Below, in pieces: positions 18,326 through 27,442 of a stretch of DNA of 64,000 bases. The translations under genes and the position numbers were made by a program. Position 1 is the stretch's first letter. Every line of letters starts with the position of its first letter. This DNA is from Pseudomonas sp. Z8(2022) (GTDB taxonomy: Bacteria; Pseudomonadota; Gammaproteobacteria; Pseudomonadales; Pseudomonadaceae), in contig NZ_CP107549.1 in NCBI RefSeq assembly GCF_025837155.1, positions 868,001-932,000 of the forward strand, in the 5' to 3' direction. Below the pieces are notes generated by a model, which was not told the DNA's origin, ran no database searches, and worked only from the letters and a program-made list of their open reading frames with translations.

Positions 18326-18348
18326 AGGCGTCTGGTCAGGGATTCGCT

Positions 18349-19182
18349 TCAGGCCGCTTGCCGGGCGCCATCGAATTCCTCGCGCGCGGCATGTAGCAGA
18401 TCCAGATTGTTGTGCTCCCAGGGATGGAAGCCGTCCTTGAAGAAATCCAGATAGGCGCGCAGCTGCGGGCGGAACACGCCGTCCTTGCCCCACATCCAGC
18501 GGATGCCGTCGCGCCATACGCGCCAGTTCCACAGCAGGCCGTCGACCCTGAGCATATGCGCCAGGCCTCGCGTGGTGTCGAGCACGAAGAAGAAGGTGCC
18601 CATGATCATCGCCCGGCGCAGCAGCCTGCGACTGCCACACACCTGGTTGTAGACGTCGAAGGCCACCGCCTTGTGCTCGGTTTCCTCCAGCGCATGCCAG
18701 CGCCACAGGCGGGTCATTGTCGGGTGTGCGTCGGCCATATAGGCGCCATCTCTCAGCAAGCCATCGGCCAGGATCGCAGTGATGTGCTCCAGCGCTGCGG
18801 TAGCGGCCAGCTGGCGCTGCGGCGAGAACCTCTTCTGCGTATATCGGATGCGCCTGCGGGCACGCTTCTCCATGCGCCCGACGTCGTAGCCGAGGTCGCG
18901 CAGGCGCTGGCTGTACTCCAGATGTTCACGGCTGTGATGACCTTCCTGGCCGATGAAGCCACGAATCTGTTCCCTGAGGACCGGATCGTCGATGCGCTCG
19001 CGGAACTGACGCACCGAGTCGATGAAAAAACGCTCGCCGTCGGGGAACAATACTGACATGGCGTCGAACAGATGTGTCTTGAAGGCATCGCCGCCGTTCC
19101 AGTGGCGCGGCAGCGGGTTGGGCAGATCGAAATCCATATGTCTGGGGCGTATCTGCAATCCTTCCGGAGTTGTGCTGGCCAT
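18349..19182 (-). CDS. Predicted metal-dependent hydrolase (PF10118)
   Basis: A 277-aa protein of the PF10118 family, annotated as predicted metal-dependent hydrolases. Seen: conserved acidic/His clusters EGHHSREH at 80-87 and HALEETEHK at 163-171 in a helical background, resembling ferritin-like di-metal sites (Glu-x-x-His twice). No reaction is established for the family. The start follows GGAGA. The gene is divergent from an AraC-type regulator with 213 bases between starts, a layout that often means the regulator controls the divergent gene. Confidence 0.83.
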   Translation of the reverse strand: MASTTPEGLQIRPRHMDFDLPNPLPRHWNGGDAFKTHLFDAMSVLFPDGERFFIDSVRQFRERIDDPVLREQIRGFIGQEGHHSREHLEYSQRLRDLGYDVGRMEKRARRRIRYTQKRFSPQRQLAATAALEHITAILADGLLRDGAYMADAHPTMTRLWRWHALEETEHKAVAFDVYNQVCGSRRLLRRAMIMGTFFFVLDTTRGLAHMLRVDGLLWNWRVWRDGIRWMWGKDGVFRPQLRAYLDFFKDGFHPWEHNNLDLLHAAREEFDGARQAA

Positions 19183-19395
19183 GGGGTCTCCAATGGGCTA
19201 TTTGCCTGGCTGTCACTATGGGCGCTGCGCACGCCTGGGCACAGGTTCGTAACAGCCAAGGTTGCGGTCATATCCGGCCAGCGGCCTGTTCCAGCAGAAA
19301 GTTGTGGTAGCGACAGAGCGGCGAACAGGTAGTCCTTGAGTTAAGGTTTTTCATCAGTCCGGTCATCTGCGGCCAGCTACCCGAACGACAAGCCC

Positions 19396-20421
19396 ATGAA
19401 GCAAACCCTCAATTTCACCGCCGCACTGGTTCCCGTCGCGTACGCCGAGGCGCTGCTGGCGCTGGCCGAAGAACTGGGCCAGACGCGTGGCGAACTGTTT
19501 GTCGCGGCACGGGTACGCCCTGAGGTGCTGGGCAGCCCCAATGGCCGATTGTCCTTTCTCGATTTTCACCTGTTGACTCAGGCCGCGCTGGAGCGTTGCG
19601 GCGAGCCCGCGCTCGGTCTGGTCCTGGGCCAGCGCCTGAACGTGTCTACGCACGGCATCCTGGGTTACGCGGTGTTGTCCAGCGCCAATCTGGGCAAGGC
19701 CCTGCAGTTCGCCCTGAAGTACTACCGCGTGCTGGGGCTGTCCTTCGAGCTGGAGCTGGTGGAGCAGGGGCAGGATGTGGAGTTGCGTGCGGTCGAGTCC
19801 TTTCCCATGGGGCCGCAATCGCGTTTTACCAGCGAAGGTCTGCTGACCAGCATTCACACCATCGCGCGTTTTCTTCTGGGCGAGGAGTTGCGCGGTTTGG
19901 CCGTCGGTTTCGCCCATTCCGCACCGGACTATGCAGAGCGCTATGCCGAGGTGTTCGGCGTAGCCGCGCAGTTCGAGCAGCCCTATAACTGGCTGCGCCT
20001 GCCCCGGCATTATCTGCAGCGGCCCATGGCCCTGGCCAACCCGGCCACCGTGCAGATGTGCGAGCAGCAGTGCGAGGCGCTGCTGGCCAGTCTCGACGTG
20101 CAGGATGGCCTGCTCACCCGGGTACGACGCCTGTTACTGGCTCGCCCGGGTGACTTCCCCGACCTGGAAAGCGCCGCGAGCGCCCTGCATACCAGCGGCC
20201 GCAGCCTGCGTCGGCATCTGGCGCAGATGGGCACCAGCTATCAGCAGGTGCTCGATGACGTACGCAAGCGCCTGGCGTTGCAGTACCTCACCACCACGCA
20301 CTTGCCGCTGTATGAAATCGCCCAGCTGCTGGGCTTCAGTGACCCTTCCAATTTCCGTCGTGCATTCCGCAAATGGACCGGTAAACTGCCCGGCGACTAC
20401 CGCAACGAGGCCTCCCGATGA
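19396..20421 (+). CDS. AraC-family regulator with Arabinose_bd-type N-terminal domain
   Basis: A 341-aa regulator. The N-terminal about 200 residues match the PF12625 type ligand-sensing domain seen in OruR/ArgR-unrelated Pseudomonas AraC proteins. The C-terminal about 90 residues hold two helix-turn-helices, the second with the signature LYEIAQLLGFSDPSNFRRAFRKWTG. The likely targets are the divergent PF10118 gene and possibly the hydrolase. Its stop overlaps the start of the next gene by four bases (ATGA), so the two are translationally coupled. The ligand is unknown. Confidence 0.9.
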   Translation: MKQTLNFTAALVPVAYAEALLALAEELGQTRGELFVAARVRPEVLGSPNGRLSFLDFHLLTQAALERCGEPALGLVLGQRLNVSTHGILGYAVLSSANLGKALQFALKYYRVLGLSFELELVEQGQDVELRAVESFPMGPQSRFTSEGLLTSIHTIARFLLGEELRGLAVGFAHSAPDYAERYAEVFGVAAQFEQPYNWLRLPRHYLQRPMALANPATVQMCEQQCEALLASLDVQDGLLTRVRRLLLARPGDFPDLESAASALHTSGRSLRRHLAQMGTSYQQVLDDVRKRLALQYLTTTHLPLYEIAQLLGFSDPSNFRRAFRKWTGKLPGDYRNEASR

Positions 20422-21065
20422 GTACCGCCGAACGCCCCGCCCTGATCCGCGAAACCTTCCCCGTCGGCCCTTTGCAGTGCAACTGCACCATCATTGGCGA
20501 CCCCGTGACGAAGAAGGCCATAGTGGTCGATCCGGGCGGTAATCCCGATCTGATCATGGCTCGACTGGAAGCGCACGGCCTCAAGGTGGTCAGCATCATC
20601 CACACGCACGCCCATCTCGATCATTTCCTCGCCTCGGGGCAGATGAAGGAAAAGACCGGTGCTACGCTGCATCTGCATAAGGAGGATCAGTTCCTCTGGG
20701 ACAATCTGGAGATGCAGTGCAACATGTTCGGCGTGCCGTACACGCCGGTCCCCGCGCCGGATCGCTGGCTGGCAGACGATGAGGAGCTGGCCTGCGGTTG
20801 CGGTGTGGCCCTGCATACGCCAGGGCACACGCCGGGCTCCATGAGTTTCTGGTTCGCAGACGCCAAGCTGCTGATAGCAGGTGACACGCTGTTCCGTCGT
20901 GGCATCGGCCGTACCGACCTGTGGGGCGGCGACTACGCCACCATCGAGCGTTCGATCAGGCAGCGTCTGTACATCCTCGACGAGGAGGCCACCGTGGTCA
21001 CCGGCCATGGCCCGGACACCCGCCTGGGCGAGGAGATGCGCGAGAACCCCTTTATTCGCGCGTGA
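20418..21065 (+). CDS. Metallo-beta-lactamase-fold hydrolase (glyoxalase II-like)
   Basis: A 215-aa member of the MBL superfamily, close to the YcbL/glyoxalase II group. Seen: the zinc motif HTHAHLDH at 62-69, HTPGHTPGS with the next ligand histidine, the GDTLFRRGIGRTDL loop with the bridging aspartate, and the final histidine in VVTGHGPDT. These proteins hydrolyse thioesters such as S-lactoylglutathione, or related substrates. It starts inside the AraC stop codon and so is co-expressed with that regulator. Confidence 0.9.
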   Translation: MSTAERPALIRETFPVGPLQCNCTIIGDPVTKKAIVVDPGGNPDLIMARLEAHGLKVVSIIHTHAHLDHFLASGQMKEKTGATLHLHKEDQFLWDNLEMQCNMFGVPYTPVPAPDRWLADDEELACGCGVALHTPGHTPGSMSFWFADAKLLIAGDTLFRRGIGRTDLWGGDYATIERSIRQRLYILDEEATVVTGHGPDTRLGEEMRENPFIRA

Positions 21066-21129
21066 CCGGGCACTAATGGTCGCGCGATGACTCAAATGGC
21101 CATCACCCACCGTTCATGGAGATACCTTC

Positions 21130-21798
21130 ATGTTCCGCCTTACCCTGATTGCCCTGTGCTCGTCCGCGCTGCTGCTCAGTGGCTGCGCCTCGCAGAATCC
21201 CTATGACCAGAGCGCGCCGAGTTCCAACCGCACCGCCACCTATGGCGGGATCGGTGCCTTGGCCGGTGCGGCCGCCGGTGCCCTGATCAACCACGACAAT
21301 CGCGGCAAGGGCGCATTGATCGGTGCTGCCGTGGCCGGTGCCGCCGCTGCGGGTTACGGCTATTACGCCGACAAGCAGGAGGAAGAGCTGCGTCGCAGCA
21401 TGCAGGGCACCGGCGTTGAGGTGCAGCGCCAGGGTGATGTGATCCAGCTGATCATGCCCGGCAACATCACCTTCGCTACCGACTCGGCGCAGATCGCCAG
21501 CAGCTTCTATCAGCCGCTCAACAACCTGGTCAACTCCTTCCGTCAGTACAACCAGAACAGCATCGAGGTAGTCGGGCATACCGACAGCACCGGGTCGCAC
21601 AGCTACAACATGGGCCTGTCGCAGCGACGTGCACAGAGCGTGGCCGATTACCTGCTGGCGCAGGGTGTCGACCCCAGCCGGGTGAGCACCCGTGGCATGG
21701 GGCCGGATCAACCGGTAGCGAGCAACGCCACCGCCGATGGCCGTGCACAGAATCGTCGTGTGGAAGTAACGCTGCGCCCGCTGCCTGGTGTGCAATGA
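21130..21798 (+). CDS. OmpA-family lipoprotein with glycine zipper (first copy)
   Basis: An outer-membrane lipoprotein of 222 aa. Seen: a lipobox LSGC near residue 19, a glycine-zipper segment (GGIGALAGAAAGAL, then GALIGAAVAGAAAAG), and a C-terminal OmpA peptidoglycan-binding domain with VVGHTDSTGSHSYN and LSQRRAQSVADYL. It resembles E. coli YiaD. It would tether the outer membrane to the cell wall. GGAGAT precedes the start. It is the first of two tandem paralogues. Confidence 0.9.
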   Translation: MFRLTLIALCSSALLLSGCASQNPYDQSAPSSNRTATYGGIGALAGAAAGALINHDNRGKGALIGAAVAGAAAAGYGYYADKQEEELRRSMQGTGVEVQRQGDVIQLIMPGNITFATDSAQIASSFYQPLNNLVNSFRQYNQNSIEVVGHTDSTGSHSYNMGLSQRRAQSVADYLLAQGVDPSRVSTRGMGPDQPVASNATADGRAQNRRVEVTLRPLPGVQ

Positions 21799-21841
21799 CC
21801 GGCGCCCTGCCGGCGGATCTGCTCTAGATCGCATTTCTCAC

Positions 21842-21867
21842 CCGCCCAGGCTGTTAAGCTTGGGCGG
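21842..21867. repeat. Inverted repeat between the two OmpA lipoprotein genes
   Basis: CCGCCCA pairs with TGGGCGG, extended inward by GGCT/AGCT-like pairing. There is no T-tract. It may be a transcript-processing or partial termination hairpin, letting the two paralogues be expressed at different levels. Confidence 0.5.
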
Positions 21868-21942
21868 AACTTCGCCGCGCCCTGGCGGTTCGAAGGCTGT
21901 GGCATGTCTGCCCGATACCAGAAGAAATCCTAAGGAAACGTT

Positions 21943-22599
21943 ATGAAGACCAGGCGTAATCTGATCGCAGCAACTGCGTTCATGGCCATGCTCGCTGGCT
22001 GTACCACCAATCCCTACACCGGCGAAAGCCAGGCTGGCAAAGCCGGCATCTATGGCGGCATCGGCGCAGCGACCGGAGCCGTGATCGGGGCCGCCACGTC
22101 GAGCAAGAAGGATCGTACCAAAGGCGCACTGATCGGTGCCGCCGTCGGTGGTGCCGCCGGTGGTGGCTACGGCTATTACGTCGATACCCAGGAAGCCAAG
22201 CTGCGTCAGACCCTGCAGGGCACTGGCGTGCAGGTGCAGCGCAATGGCGATGATCTGAAACTGATCATGCCGGGCAACATCACCTTTGCCAGCAACTCGG
22301 CCGATATCGCCGCCGGCTTCTACCCGACCCTCAACTCGCTGGTGCTGGTCTTCAAGGAGTTCAACAAGAACGGCGTGAATATCGTCGGTCACACCGACAG
22401 CACGGGTTCGCAGGAGCTGAACCAGAGCCTGTCCCAGCGTCGCGCGCAGAGCGTGGCCAACTACCTGACCGCCAATGGTGTCCCCGGCCAGCGCATTTCC
22501 GCATACGGGGCAGGCCCGAGCCAGCCGATTGCCAGCAACGCCACCGAAGCTGGCCGCGCGCAGAACCGTCGCGTCGAGATCAACCTGCGTCCGCTGTAA
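21943..22599 (+). CDS. OmpA-family lipoprotein with glycine zipper (second copy)
   Basis: A 218-aa paralogue of the gene just upstream, with the same plan: lipobox LAGC (Cys20), a glycine zipper (GGIGAATGAVIGAAT, then GALIGAAVGGAAGGG), and a C-terminal OmpA domain with IVGHTDSTGSQELN and LSQRRAQSVANYL. The two proteins share identical short stretches such as LIMPGNITFA, so they arose by tandem duplication. AAGGAAA precedes the start. An intrinsic terminator follows. Confidence 0.92.
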   Translation: MKTRRNLIAATAFMAMLAGCTTNPYTGESQAGKAGIYGGIGAATGAVIGAATSSKKDRTKGALIGAAVGGAAGGGYGYYVDTQEAKLRQTLQGTGVQVQRNGDDLKLIMPGNITFASNSADIAAGFYPTLNSLVLVFKEFNKNGVNIVGHTDSTGSQELNQSLSQRRAQSVANYLTANGVPGQRISAYGAGPSQPIASNATEAGRAQNRRVEINLRPL

Positions 22600-22612
22600 G
22601 ATCTGACTGCGT

Positions 22613-22634
22613 GCAAAAAAGCCTCCCAGCGGGA
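22613..22634 (+). terminator. Intrinsic terminator
   Basis: AAAAAAGCCTCCC, a three-base loop and GGGAGGCTTTTT directly follow the second OmpA lipoprotein gene. The T-tract and A-tract could serve both strands, including the converging acyltransferase. Confidence 0.9.
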
Positions 22635-22711
22635 GGCTTTTTCATTTCGGCGGGCAGCGCGACGCGGGTGTCGGCCCAACCGGAGTGGAGCAGGCTGCCC
22701 CTGTCGGTGCT

Positions 22712-23608
22712 TCAGGCCTGCTGTTGCAGGCTGGCGAGCTCCGCGTCCTTCTCTTCCCACAGACGGTTGACCCACTGCTGGAAGGCCAGGCGGTAGTCGT
22801 CGTCCTGATCGTAATTGCGGCCGATGAATTCGCCTGGAATATCCACCTGCTTGAAGTTCACCTGCACGGCCTCCAGGCGACCGCAGAGCAGATCCCAGAA
22901 GCCCGGCACACCATGCGGATAGTGGATGGTGACGTTGACGATGGCGTGCAACTGCTCACCCATCGCATCGAGCACGAAGGCGATGCCGCCGGCCTTGGGC
23001 TTGAGCAGGTGCTTGAACGGTGAATTCTGCTGCGCATGTTTGGCCGGGGTCAGGCGCGTGCCTTCGAGGAAGTTGAACACCGCCACCGGATTGGTCTTGT
23101 AGCGTTCACAGGCCTTGCGCGTGGTGGCCAGATCCTGACCGCGCTTTTCCGGATACTTGGCCAGGTATTCCTTGCTGAAGCGCTTCATGAACGGGAATTC
23201 CAGCGCCCACCAGCACAGGCCGATCACCGGTACCCAGATCAGCTCCTGCTTGAGGAAGAACTTCAGCAGCGGCATGCGGCGATTGAGCAGGTACTGCAGG
23301 ACCAGAATGTCCACCCAGCTCTGGTGATTGCTGGTCACCAGGTAGGAATGGCGCGTGTCGAAGCGTTCCAGGCCCTGAACCTTCCACCGGATATGGCCGA
23401 CCAGGCGCATCCAGAACTTGTTGAAGCCGATCCAGCTTTCAGCGATGCCGTGCATGACGAAGCGCAGCGCGCGCTGAATGGGCGCGAAGGGCAGCAGCAA
23501 CTTGAGCAGCGCAACGAAGAACAGCGGCCAGCACCAGAACAGGGTGTTCAGGGCGAGCAGCAGACTCGCGATCAGGCCGCGCAGCGGCGCGGGAAGAAAG
23601 TGCAGCAT
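22712..23608 (-). CDS. PlsC-type acyltransferase (YihG-like)
   Basis: A 298-aa membrane-associated acyltransferase. Seen: one or two N-terminal membrane segments (about residues 10-40), the catalytic NHQSWVD (H-x4-D type) motif near 85-90, and FLEGTRLT (the glycerophosphate-binding EGTR block) near 165. Such enzymes add an acyl chain to lysophosphatidic acid or a similar lysophospholipid. Overall layout matches E. coli YihG. The start at 23608 follows GGAGG; the longer frame has no ribosome site. Confidence 0.88.
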   Translation of the reverse strand: MLHFLPAPLRGLIASLLLALNTLFWCWPLFFVALLKLLLPFAPIQRALRFVMHGIAESWIGFNKFWMRLVGHIRWKVQGLERFDTRHSYLVTSNHQSWVDILVLQYLLNRRMPLLKFFLKQELIWVPVIGLCWWALEFPFMKRFSKEYLAKYPEKRGQDLATTRKACERYKTNPVAVFNFLEGTRLTPAKHAQQNSPFKHLLKPKAGGIAFVLDAMGEQLHAIVNVTIHYPHGVPGFWDLLCGRLEAVQVNFKQVDIPGEFIGRNYDQDDDYRLAFQQWVNRLWEEKDAELASLQQQA

Positions 23609-23810
23609 CGGGCAAACGCCTCCGTAGGCAGGCTGCACGCCCGGCGGGCAGCCTGAAAATGGGGCTTTCTCTGCGCCCCGTATAGGTCGAAAGAGCTGCG
23701 GCGTTCCATGTCGCGAGCTGATTTGGCGCCAAGGTTAACGCTTGTGCACTGACCTGCAAGTGCCAGCGATGACCCCCTGGTTTCGCCAGGCCACAGCTGG
23801 GGAGCTGCTC

Positions 23811-23833
23811 GCGCCGGCTATTGCGGCCGGCGC
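23811..23833 (-). repeat. GC-rich hairpin downstream of pta
   Basis: GCGCCGGC pairs with GCCGGCGC around a seven-base loop, 26 bases beyond the pta stop. It lacks a T-tract on either side. It may slow transcription or protect the 3' end of the ackA-pta message. Confidence 0.5.
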
Positions 23834-23858
23834 TTGGCATCTTGCTCGGTGCGGCTGT

Positions 23859-25952
23859 TCAGCTCGGCAGGTTGGCCGCCTGGATCGCGGTGAGCGCGAT
23901 GGTGTAGACGATGTCCTCGACCAGGGCACCGCGTGAAAGATCGTTCACCGGCTTGCGCAGGCCCTGCAGCATGGGCCCGACGCTGATGCAGTCGGCGCTG
24001 CGCTGGACCGCCTTGTAGGTGGTGTTGCCGGTATTCAGGTCGGGGAACACGAACACCGTGGCGCGGCCGGCCACCGGACTGTTCGGCGCCTTCTGCCGGC
24101 CTACGCTGTCGATGGCGGCGGCATCGTATTGCAATGGGCCGTCGAGCAGCAGGTCCGGGCGTTTCTCGCGAGCCAGGCGGGTAGCCGTGCGCACCTTTTC
24201 CACCTCTTCGCCGCTGCCCGAGTCACCGGTGGAGTAGCTGAGCATGGCCACACGCGGTGGAATGCCGAAGGCCTGTGCCGAGCTGGCGCTCTGCAGGGCG
24301 ATCTCGGCCAGCTGCTCGGCATTCGGGTCCGGGTTCACTGCGCAGTCGCCATAGACCAGTACCTGGTCCGGCAGCAGCATGAAGAACACCGAGGACACCA
24401 GGTTGTAGCCGGGGGCGGTCTTGATCAGCTGCAGCGCCGGGCGAATGGTATTGGCGGTGGTGTGGACGGCGCCGGACACCAGGCCGTCCACTTCATCCAG
24501 GGCCAGCATCATGGTGCCGAGCACGACCGTATCTTCGAGTTGAGCTTCGGCCATCGGGGCATTGAGCCCCTTGCCCTTGCGCAGCTCGACCATCGGCTCG
24601 ATGTAACGGCCGCGAATCAGATCCGGGTCGAGAATCTCCAGGCCTTCCGGCAACTCGATGCCCTGAGCCCGGGCCACGGCGTGCACCTCTTCGGGCTTGG
24701 CCAGCAGTACGCAGCGGGCGATACCGCGGGCCTGGCAGATGGCGGCGGCCTGCACGGTACGCGGCTCGCTGCCTTCGGGCAGGACGATGCGTTTGGCAGC
24801 GGCCTTGGCCCGCTGCACCAGCTGATAACGGAATGCCGGTGGCGACAGGCGCAGTTCGCGCGGGGTACCGCAGCGGTTGGCCAGCCAGTCGTGGTCGATG
24901 TGGCTGGCGACGAAATCGGAGACCTTGCCCGCGCGCTCGCGGTCGTCCAGCGGGATTTCCTTGTTCAGGCGGTTGAGGTTGGTGGCGGTGTCATAGGAAC
25001 CGGTGCTCACCGTCATCACCGGCAGGCCGTTGGCCAGCGCGCCCTGGCACAGTTCCATGATGCGCGGATCAGGCGCGAAGTCGCTGCACAGCAGCAGACC
25101 GGCCAGGGGTACGCCATTCATCGCCGCAAGGCAGGCGGACAGGATGATGTCGTCGCGATCACCCGGTGTCACCACTAGGGTACCGGGCTTGAGCAGCTGC
25201 ACGCTGTTGGCCACGGCACGGGCACAGAGCACGATCTTCATCATGCGCCGCTGCTCGTAGTCGCCGGCGTTGAGAATGCGGGCACCGAGCAGTTCGGCGA
25301 TGTCCTTGGTGCGTGGCGCGTTCAGTTCTTCCTGCCAGGGGATGCAACCCAGCAGACGGAAGTTTTCCGTCTTGAGCAGCGGCGAAAACTCTTCCAGGCG
25401 CTCGGCGAAGGCCTCGATGCCGTCCTCGCTACGCACCTTGTTGAGAATCACGCCGAGCACTTTCGGATCCTTCGGGCCGCCGAACAGCTGCGCCTGGATC
25501 TCGATGCGGTCGGACAGTTCGGTGAGGCTCTCGTCTTCCGGGGCGCTGACCAGGATCACATCGGAGTCCAGGCTCTTGGCCAGGTGGAAGTTGACCCGTG
25601 CGGCGTAGCTGGCGTGACGCGTCGGTACCATGCCTTCAACGATGACCACGTCCTTGTCGGCGGCAGCCTGCTGATAGAGGCTGATGATCTCCTCCAGCAA
25701 TTCATCCAGCTGGCCGTCTCCGAGCATGCGTTCGACATGGCTGAGCGGCAAGGGCTTGGGCGAGTTCAAACCGTGGGTGCGTGCGACCAGTTCGCTGGAA
25801 CGTTCCGGGCCGAGGTCACCGGCATGCGGCTGGGCGATAGGCTTGAAGAATCCGACCTTGAGACCGCTGCGCTCCAGGGCGCCGACCAGCCCCAGGCTGA
25901 TGGAGGTGAGACCGACACCGAAACCGGTGGGGGCGATGAAGAAGGTATGCAT
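23859..25952 (-). CDS. pta: Phosphate acetyltransferase
   Basis: Interconverts acetyl-CoA and acetyl phosphate in the cytoplasm. At 697 aa it is the long, E. coli-type form: an N-terminal P-loop-like (BioD-related) domain of about 230 aa, a middle DRTGG domain, and the C-terminal catalytic PTA domain (about the last 330 residues, with LVSGAVHTTANTIRPALQ and the closing YTIALTAIQAANLP). It lies three bases after ackA, with its GAGG ribosome site inside the end of ackA, so the pair is translationally coupled. Acetyl phosphate also serves pyruvate fermentation and overflow metabolism in Pseudomonas. Confidence 0.96.
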   Translation of the reverse strand: MHTFFIAPTGFGVGLTSISLGLVGALERSGLKVGFFKPIAQPHAGDLGPERSSELVARTHGLNSPKPLPLSHVERMLGDGQLDELLEEIISLYQQAAADKDVVIVEGMVPTRHASYAARVNFHLAKSLDSDVILVSAPEDESLTELSDRIEIQAQLFGGPKDPKVLGVILNKVRSEDGIEAFAERLEEFSPLLKTENFRLLGCIPWQEELNAPRTKDIAELLGARILNAGDYEQRRMMKIVLCARAVANSVQLLKPGTLVVTPGDRDDIILSACLAAMNGVPLAGLLLCSDFAPDPRIMELCQGALANGLPVMTVSTGSYDTATNLNRLNKEIPLDDRERAGKVSDFVASHIDHDWLANRCGTPRELRLSPPAFRYQLVQRAKAAAKRIVLPEGSEPRTVQAAAICQARGIARCVLLAKPEEVHAVARAQGIELPEGLEILDPDLIRGRYIEPMVELRKGKGLNAPMAEAQLEDTVVLGTMMLALDEVDGLVSGAVHTTANTIRPALQLIKTAPGYNLVSSVFFMLLPDQVLVYGDCAVNPDPNAEQLAEIALQSASSAQAFGIPPRVAMLSYSTGDSGSGEEVEKVRTATRLAREKRPDLLLDGPLQYDAAAIDSVGRQKAPNSPVAGRATVFVFPDLNTGNTTYKAVQRSADCISVGPMLQGLRKPVNDLSRGALVEDIVYTIALTAIQAANLPS

Positions 25953-25955
25953 GAA

Positions 25956-27146
25956 TTAACCTCGGTCGAGCAGGGCAAGGGTATCGAGGGCTATCTGCCG
26001 CTCTTCGTTGGTCGGCACCACCAGCACGCGGGTGTGGCCGTCGGCGTGGATGGCGCCCGCGACGCCACGCACGCAACGGGCGTTGGCCTGAGGATCGAGT
26101 TTCAGCTTGAACAGGCTCAGGTGCTCGAGCGTCTTGCTGCGGATCAGCGCCGAGTTCTCGCCGATACCACCGGTGAAGATCAGTCCGTCGAGACGACGCA
26201 GTGCGCAGCTCATCGCCGCCAGCGATTTGGCCAGGCGGTAGCAGAACACTTCGATGGCCAGGGTGGCGCCAGCGTGGCCCTGCTCGCGGGCCAGCTCCAG
26301 CGTGCGCATGTCGTTGGACAACCCGGACAGGCCGAGCAGGCCGCTGTCCTTGTTGAGCATGCTGTCGATCTGCTCCAGGCTCCAGCCCAGGGTGCGCGAC
26401 AGGTGGCTGTGCAGGTTGGGATCAACGTCGCCGCTGCGCGTGCCCATTACCAGACCTTCCAGAGGCGTCAGGCCCATGCTGGTGTCGCGGCTGTGGCCAT
26501 TCTCCACGGCGCAGGTGGAGCAACCATTGCCCAGGTGGGCCACCAGCCAGCTGCTGGCATCGAATGCCAGGCCGCTCATTTGCGCAGCCTTGTGGCTGAC
26601 GTAGCGGTGGCTGGTGCCGTGGAAACCGTAGCGGCGCACGCCGTGCTCGGCATACAGCGCGTGCGGTACGGCGTAGCGATAGGCGTGCTCGGGCAGGCTC
26701 TGGTGGAAGGCGGTATCGAACACCGCCACCTGCACCAGGTTGGGAAACAGCTTCATCGCGGCTTCGATGCCCTGCAGGTGGGCCGGATTGTGCAGGGGCG
26801 CCAGAGGGGCAATATGACGAATCGTCTGCAGAGTGGCAGCATCCAGGCGCGTGGCACCGGCGAAATGTTCGCCACCATGCACCACGCGATGGCCGATGCC
26901 GTGTAGTTCACCGGCAGAAGCCTGCTGCACGATGGGCAGCAGGTGCGACAGGGCCAGGCGATGATCGGCCCCGGACAGCACCAGGCTGTCCCTGTTTTCG
27001 CCCAGTTGCCAGTGCAATACCGCTTCGGGGCTGCCCAGGCGTTCGGCCAGGCCGCTGAGAATGAAGGTCTCCTGCGCTTCGTTGACCAGGGCGAACTTGA
27101 TCGACGAACTGCCGCAGTTGATCACCAGAATGTTGCGTGCAGACAT
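25956..27146 (-). CDS. ackA: Acetate kinase
   Basis: Makes ATP and acetate from acetyl phosphate and ADP. The 396-aa length is usual. Seen: the N-terminal NCGSSSIKF phosphate-binding strand, the FHGTSHRYV motif, and GGIGENSA near the C-terminus, all diagnostic of the ASKHA acetate kinase fold. Its ATG directly abuts the stop of the DUF3565 gene with no bases between, and pta follows three bases later. The three form one operon. Confidence 0.97.
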   Translation of the reverse strand: MSARNILVINCGSSSIKFALVNEAQETFILSGLAERLGSPEAVLHWQLGENRDSLVLSGADHRLALSHLLPIVQQASAGELHGIGHRVVHGGEHFAGATRLDAATLQTIRHIAPLAPLHNPAHLQGIEAAMKLFPNLVQVAVFDTAFHQSLPEHAYRYAVPHALYAEHGVRRYGFHGTSHRYVSHKAAQMSGLAFDASSWLVAHLGNGCSTCAVENGHSRDTSMGLTPLEGLVMGTRSGDVDPNLHSHLSRTLGWSLEQIDSMLNKDSGLLGLSGLSNDMRTLELAREQGHAGATLAIEVFCYRLAKSLAAMSCALRRLDGLIFTGGIGENSALIRSKTLEHLSLFKLKLDPQANARCVRGVAGAIHADGHTRVLVVPTNEERQIALDTLALLDRG

Positions 27147-27431
27147 TTAAGCTTCCTTGAAGTCATCGTTCGACCGATCCATGGCGCACCAGCCGCAGGG
27201 GAAGAAACTGCCCTGTCTGGCCTGGCGCTGCTGGGGATCGAGTACCCAGGGGCGATTCTGCCAGGGCGGTCGGTGGCGCACATGCTGAGTATGGCCACAG
27301 GACAAGACTGCCACCCAGTCGCCGTGCTCGTCCTGACGAAAATCAAGGATACGCACAGCCCGTTTGTCCGGGCTCGGGTCGCAATCCAGCCCGGCCTTGG
27401 TTAAACTTGACCGTTCATTACTCTTTTGCAA
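27147..27431 (-). CDS. DUF3565 family small protein
   Basis: A protein of up to 94 aa with Cys/His clusters: SCGHTQHVRH near the middle and FPCGWC near the C-terminus, arranged like a zinc-binding site. DUF3565 has no known function. The conserved part begins at about residue 26 (RAVRILDF), where a GTG at 27356 is an alternative start; the longest frame starts only 11 bases from the divergent slyD. Its stop touches the ackA start codon, so it is the first gene of the ackA-pta operon. Confidence 0.78.
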   Translation of the reverse strand: MQKSNERSSLTKAGLDCDPSPDKRAVRILDFRQDEHGDWVAVLSCGHTQHVRHRPPWQNRPWVLDPQQRQARQGSFFPCGWCAMDRSNDDFKEA

Positions 27432-27442
27432 AAGGTCTCCCC

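Noticed and set aside
19208-19258. TGGCTGT/ACAGCCA inverted repeat in the PF10118-AraC gap as the AraC operator
   Set aside because: AraC proteins usually bind direct repeats, and the half-sites are 37 bases apart; probably chance.
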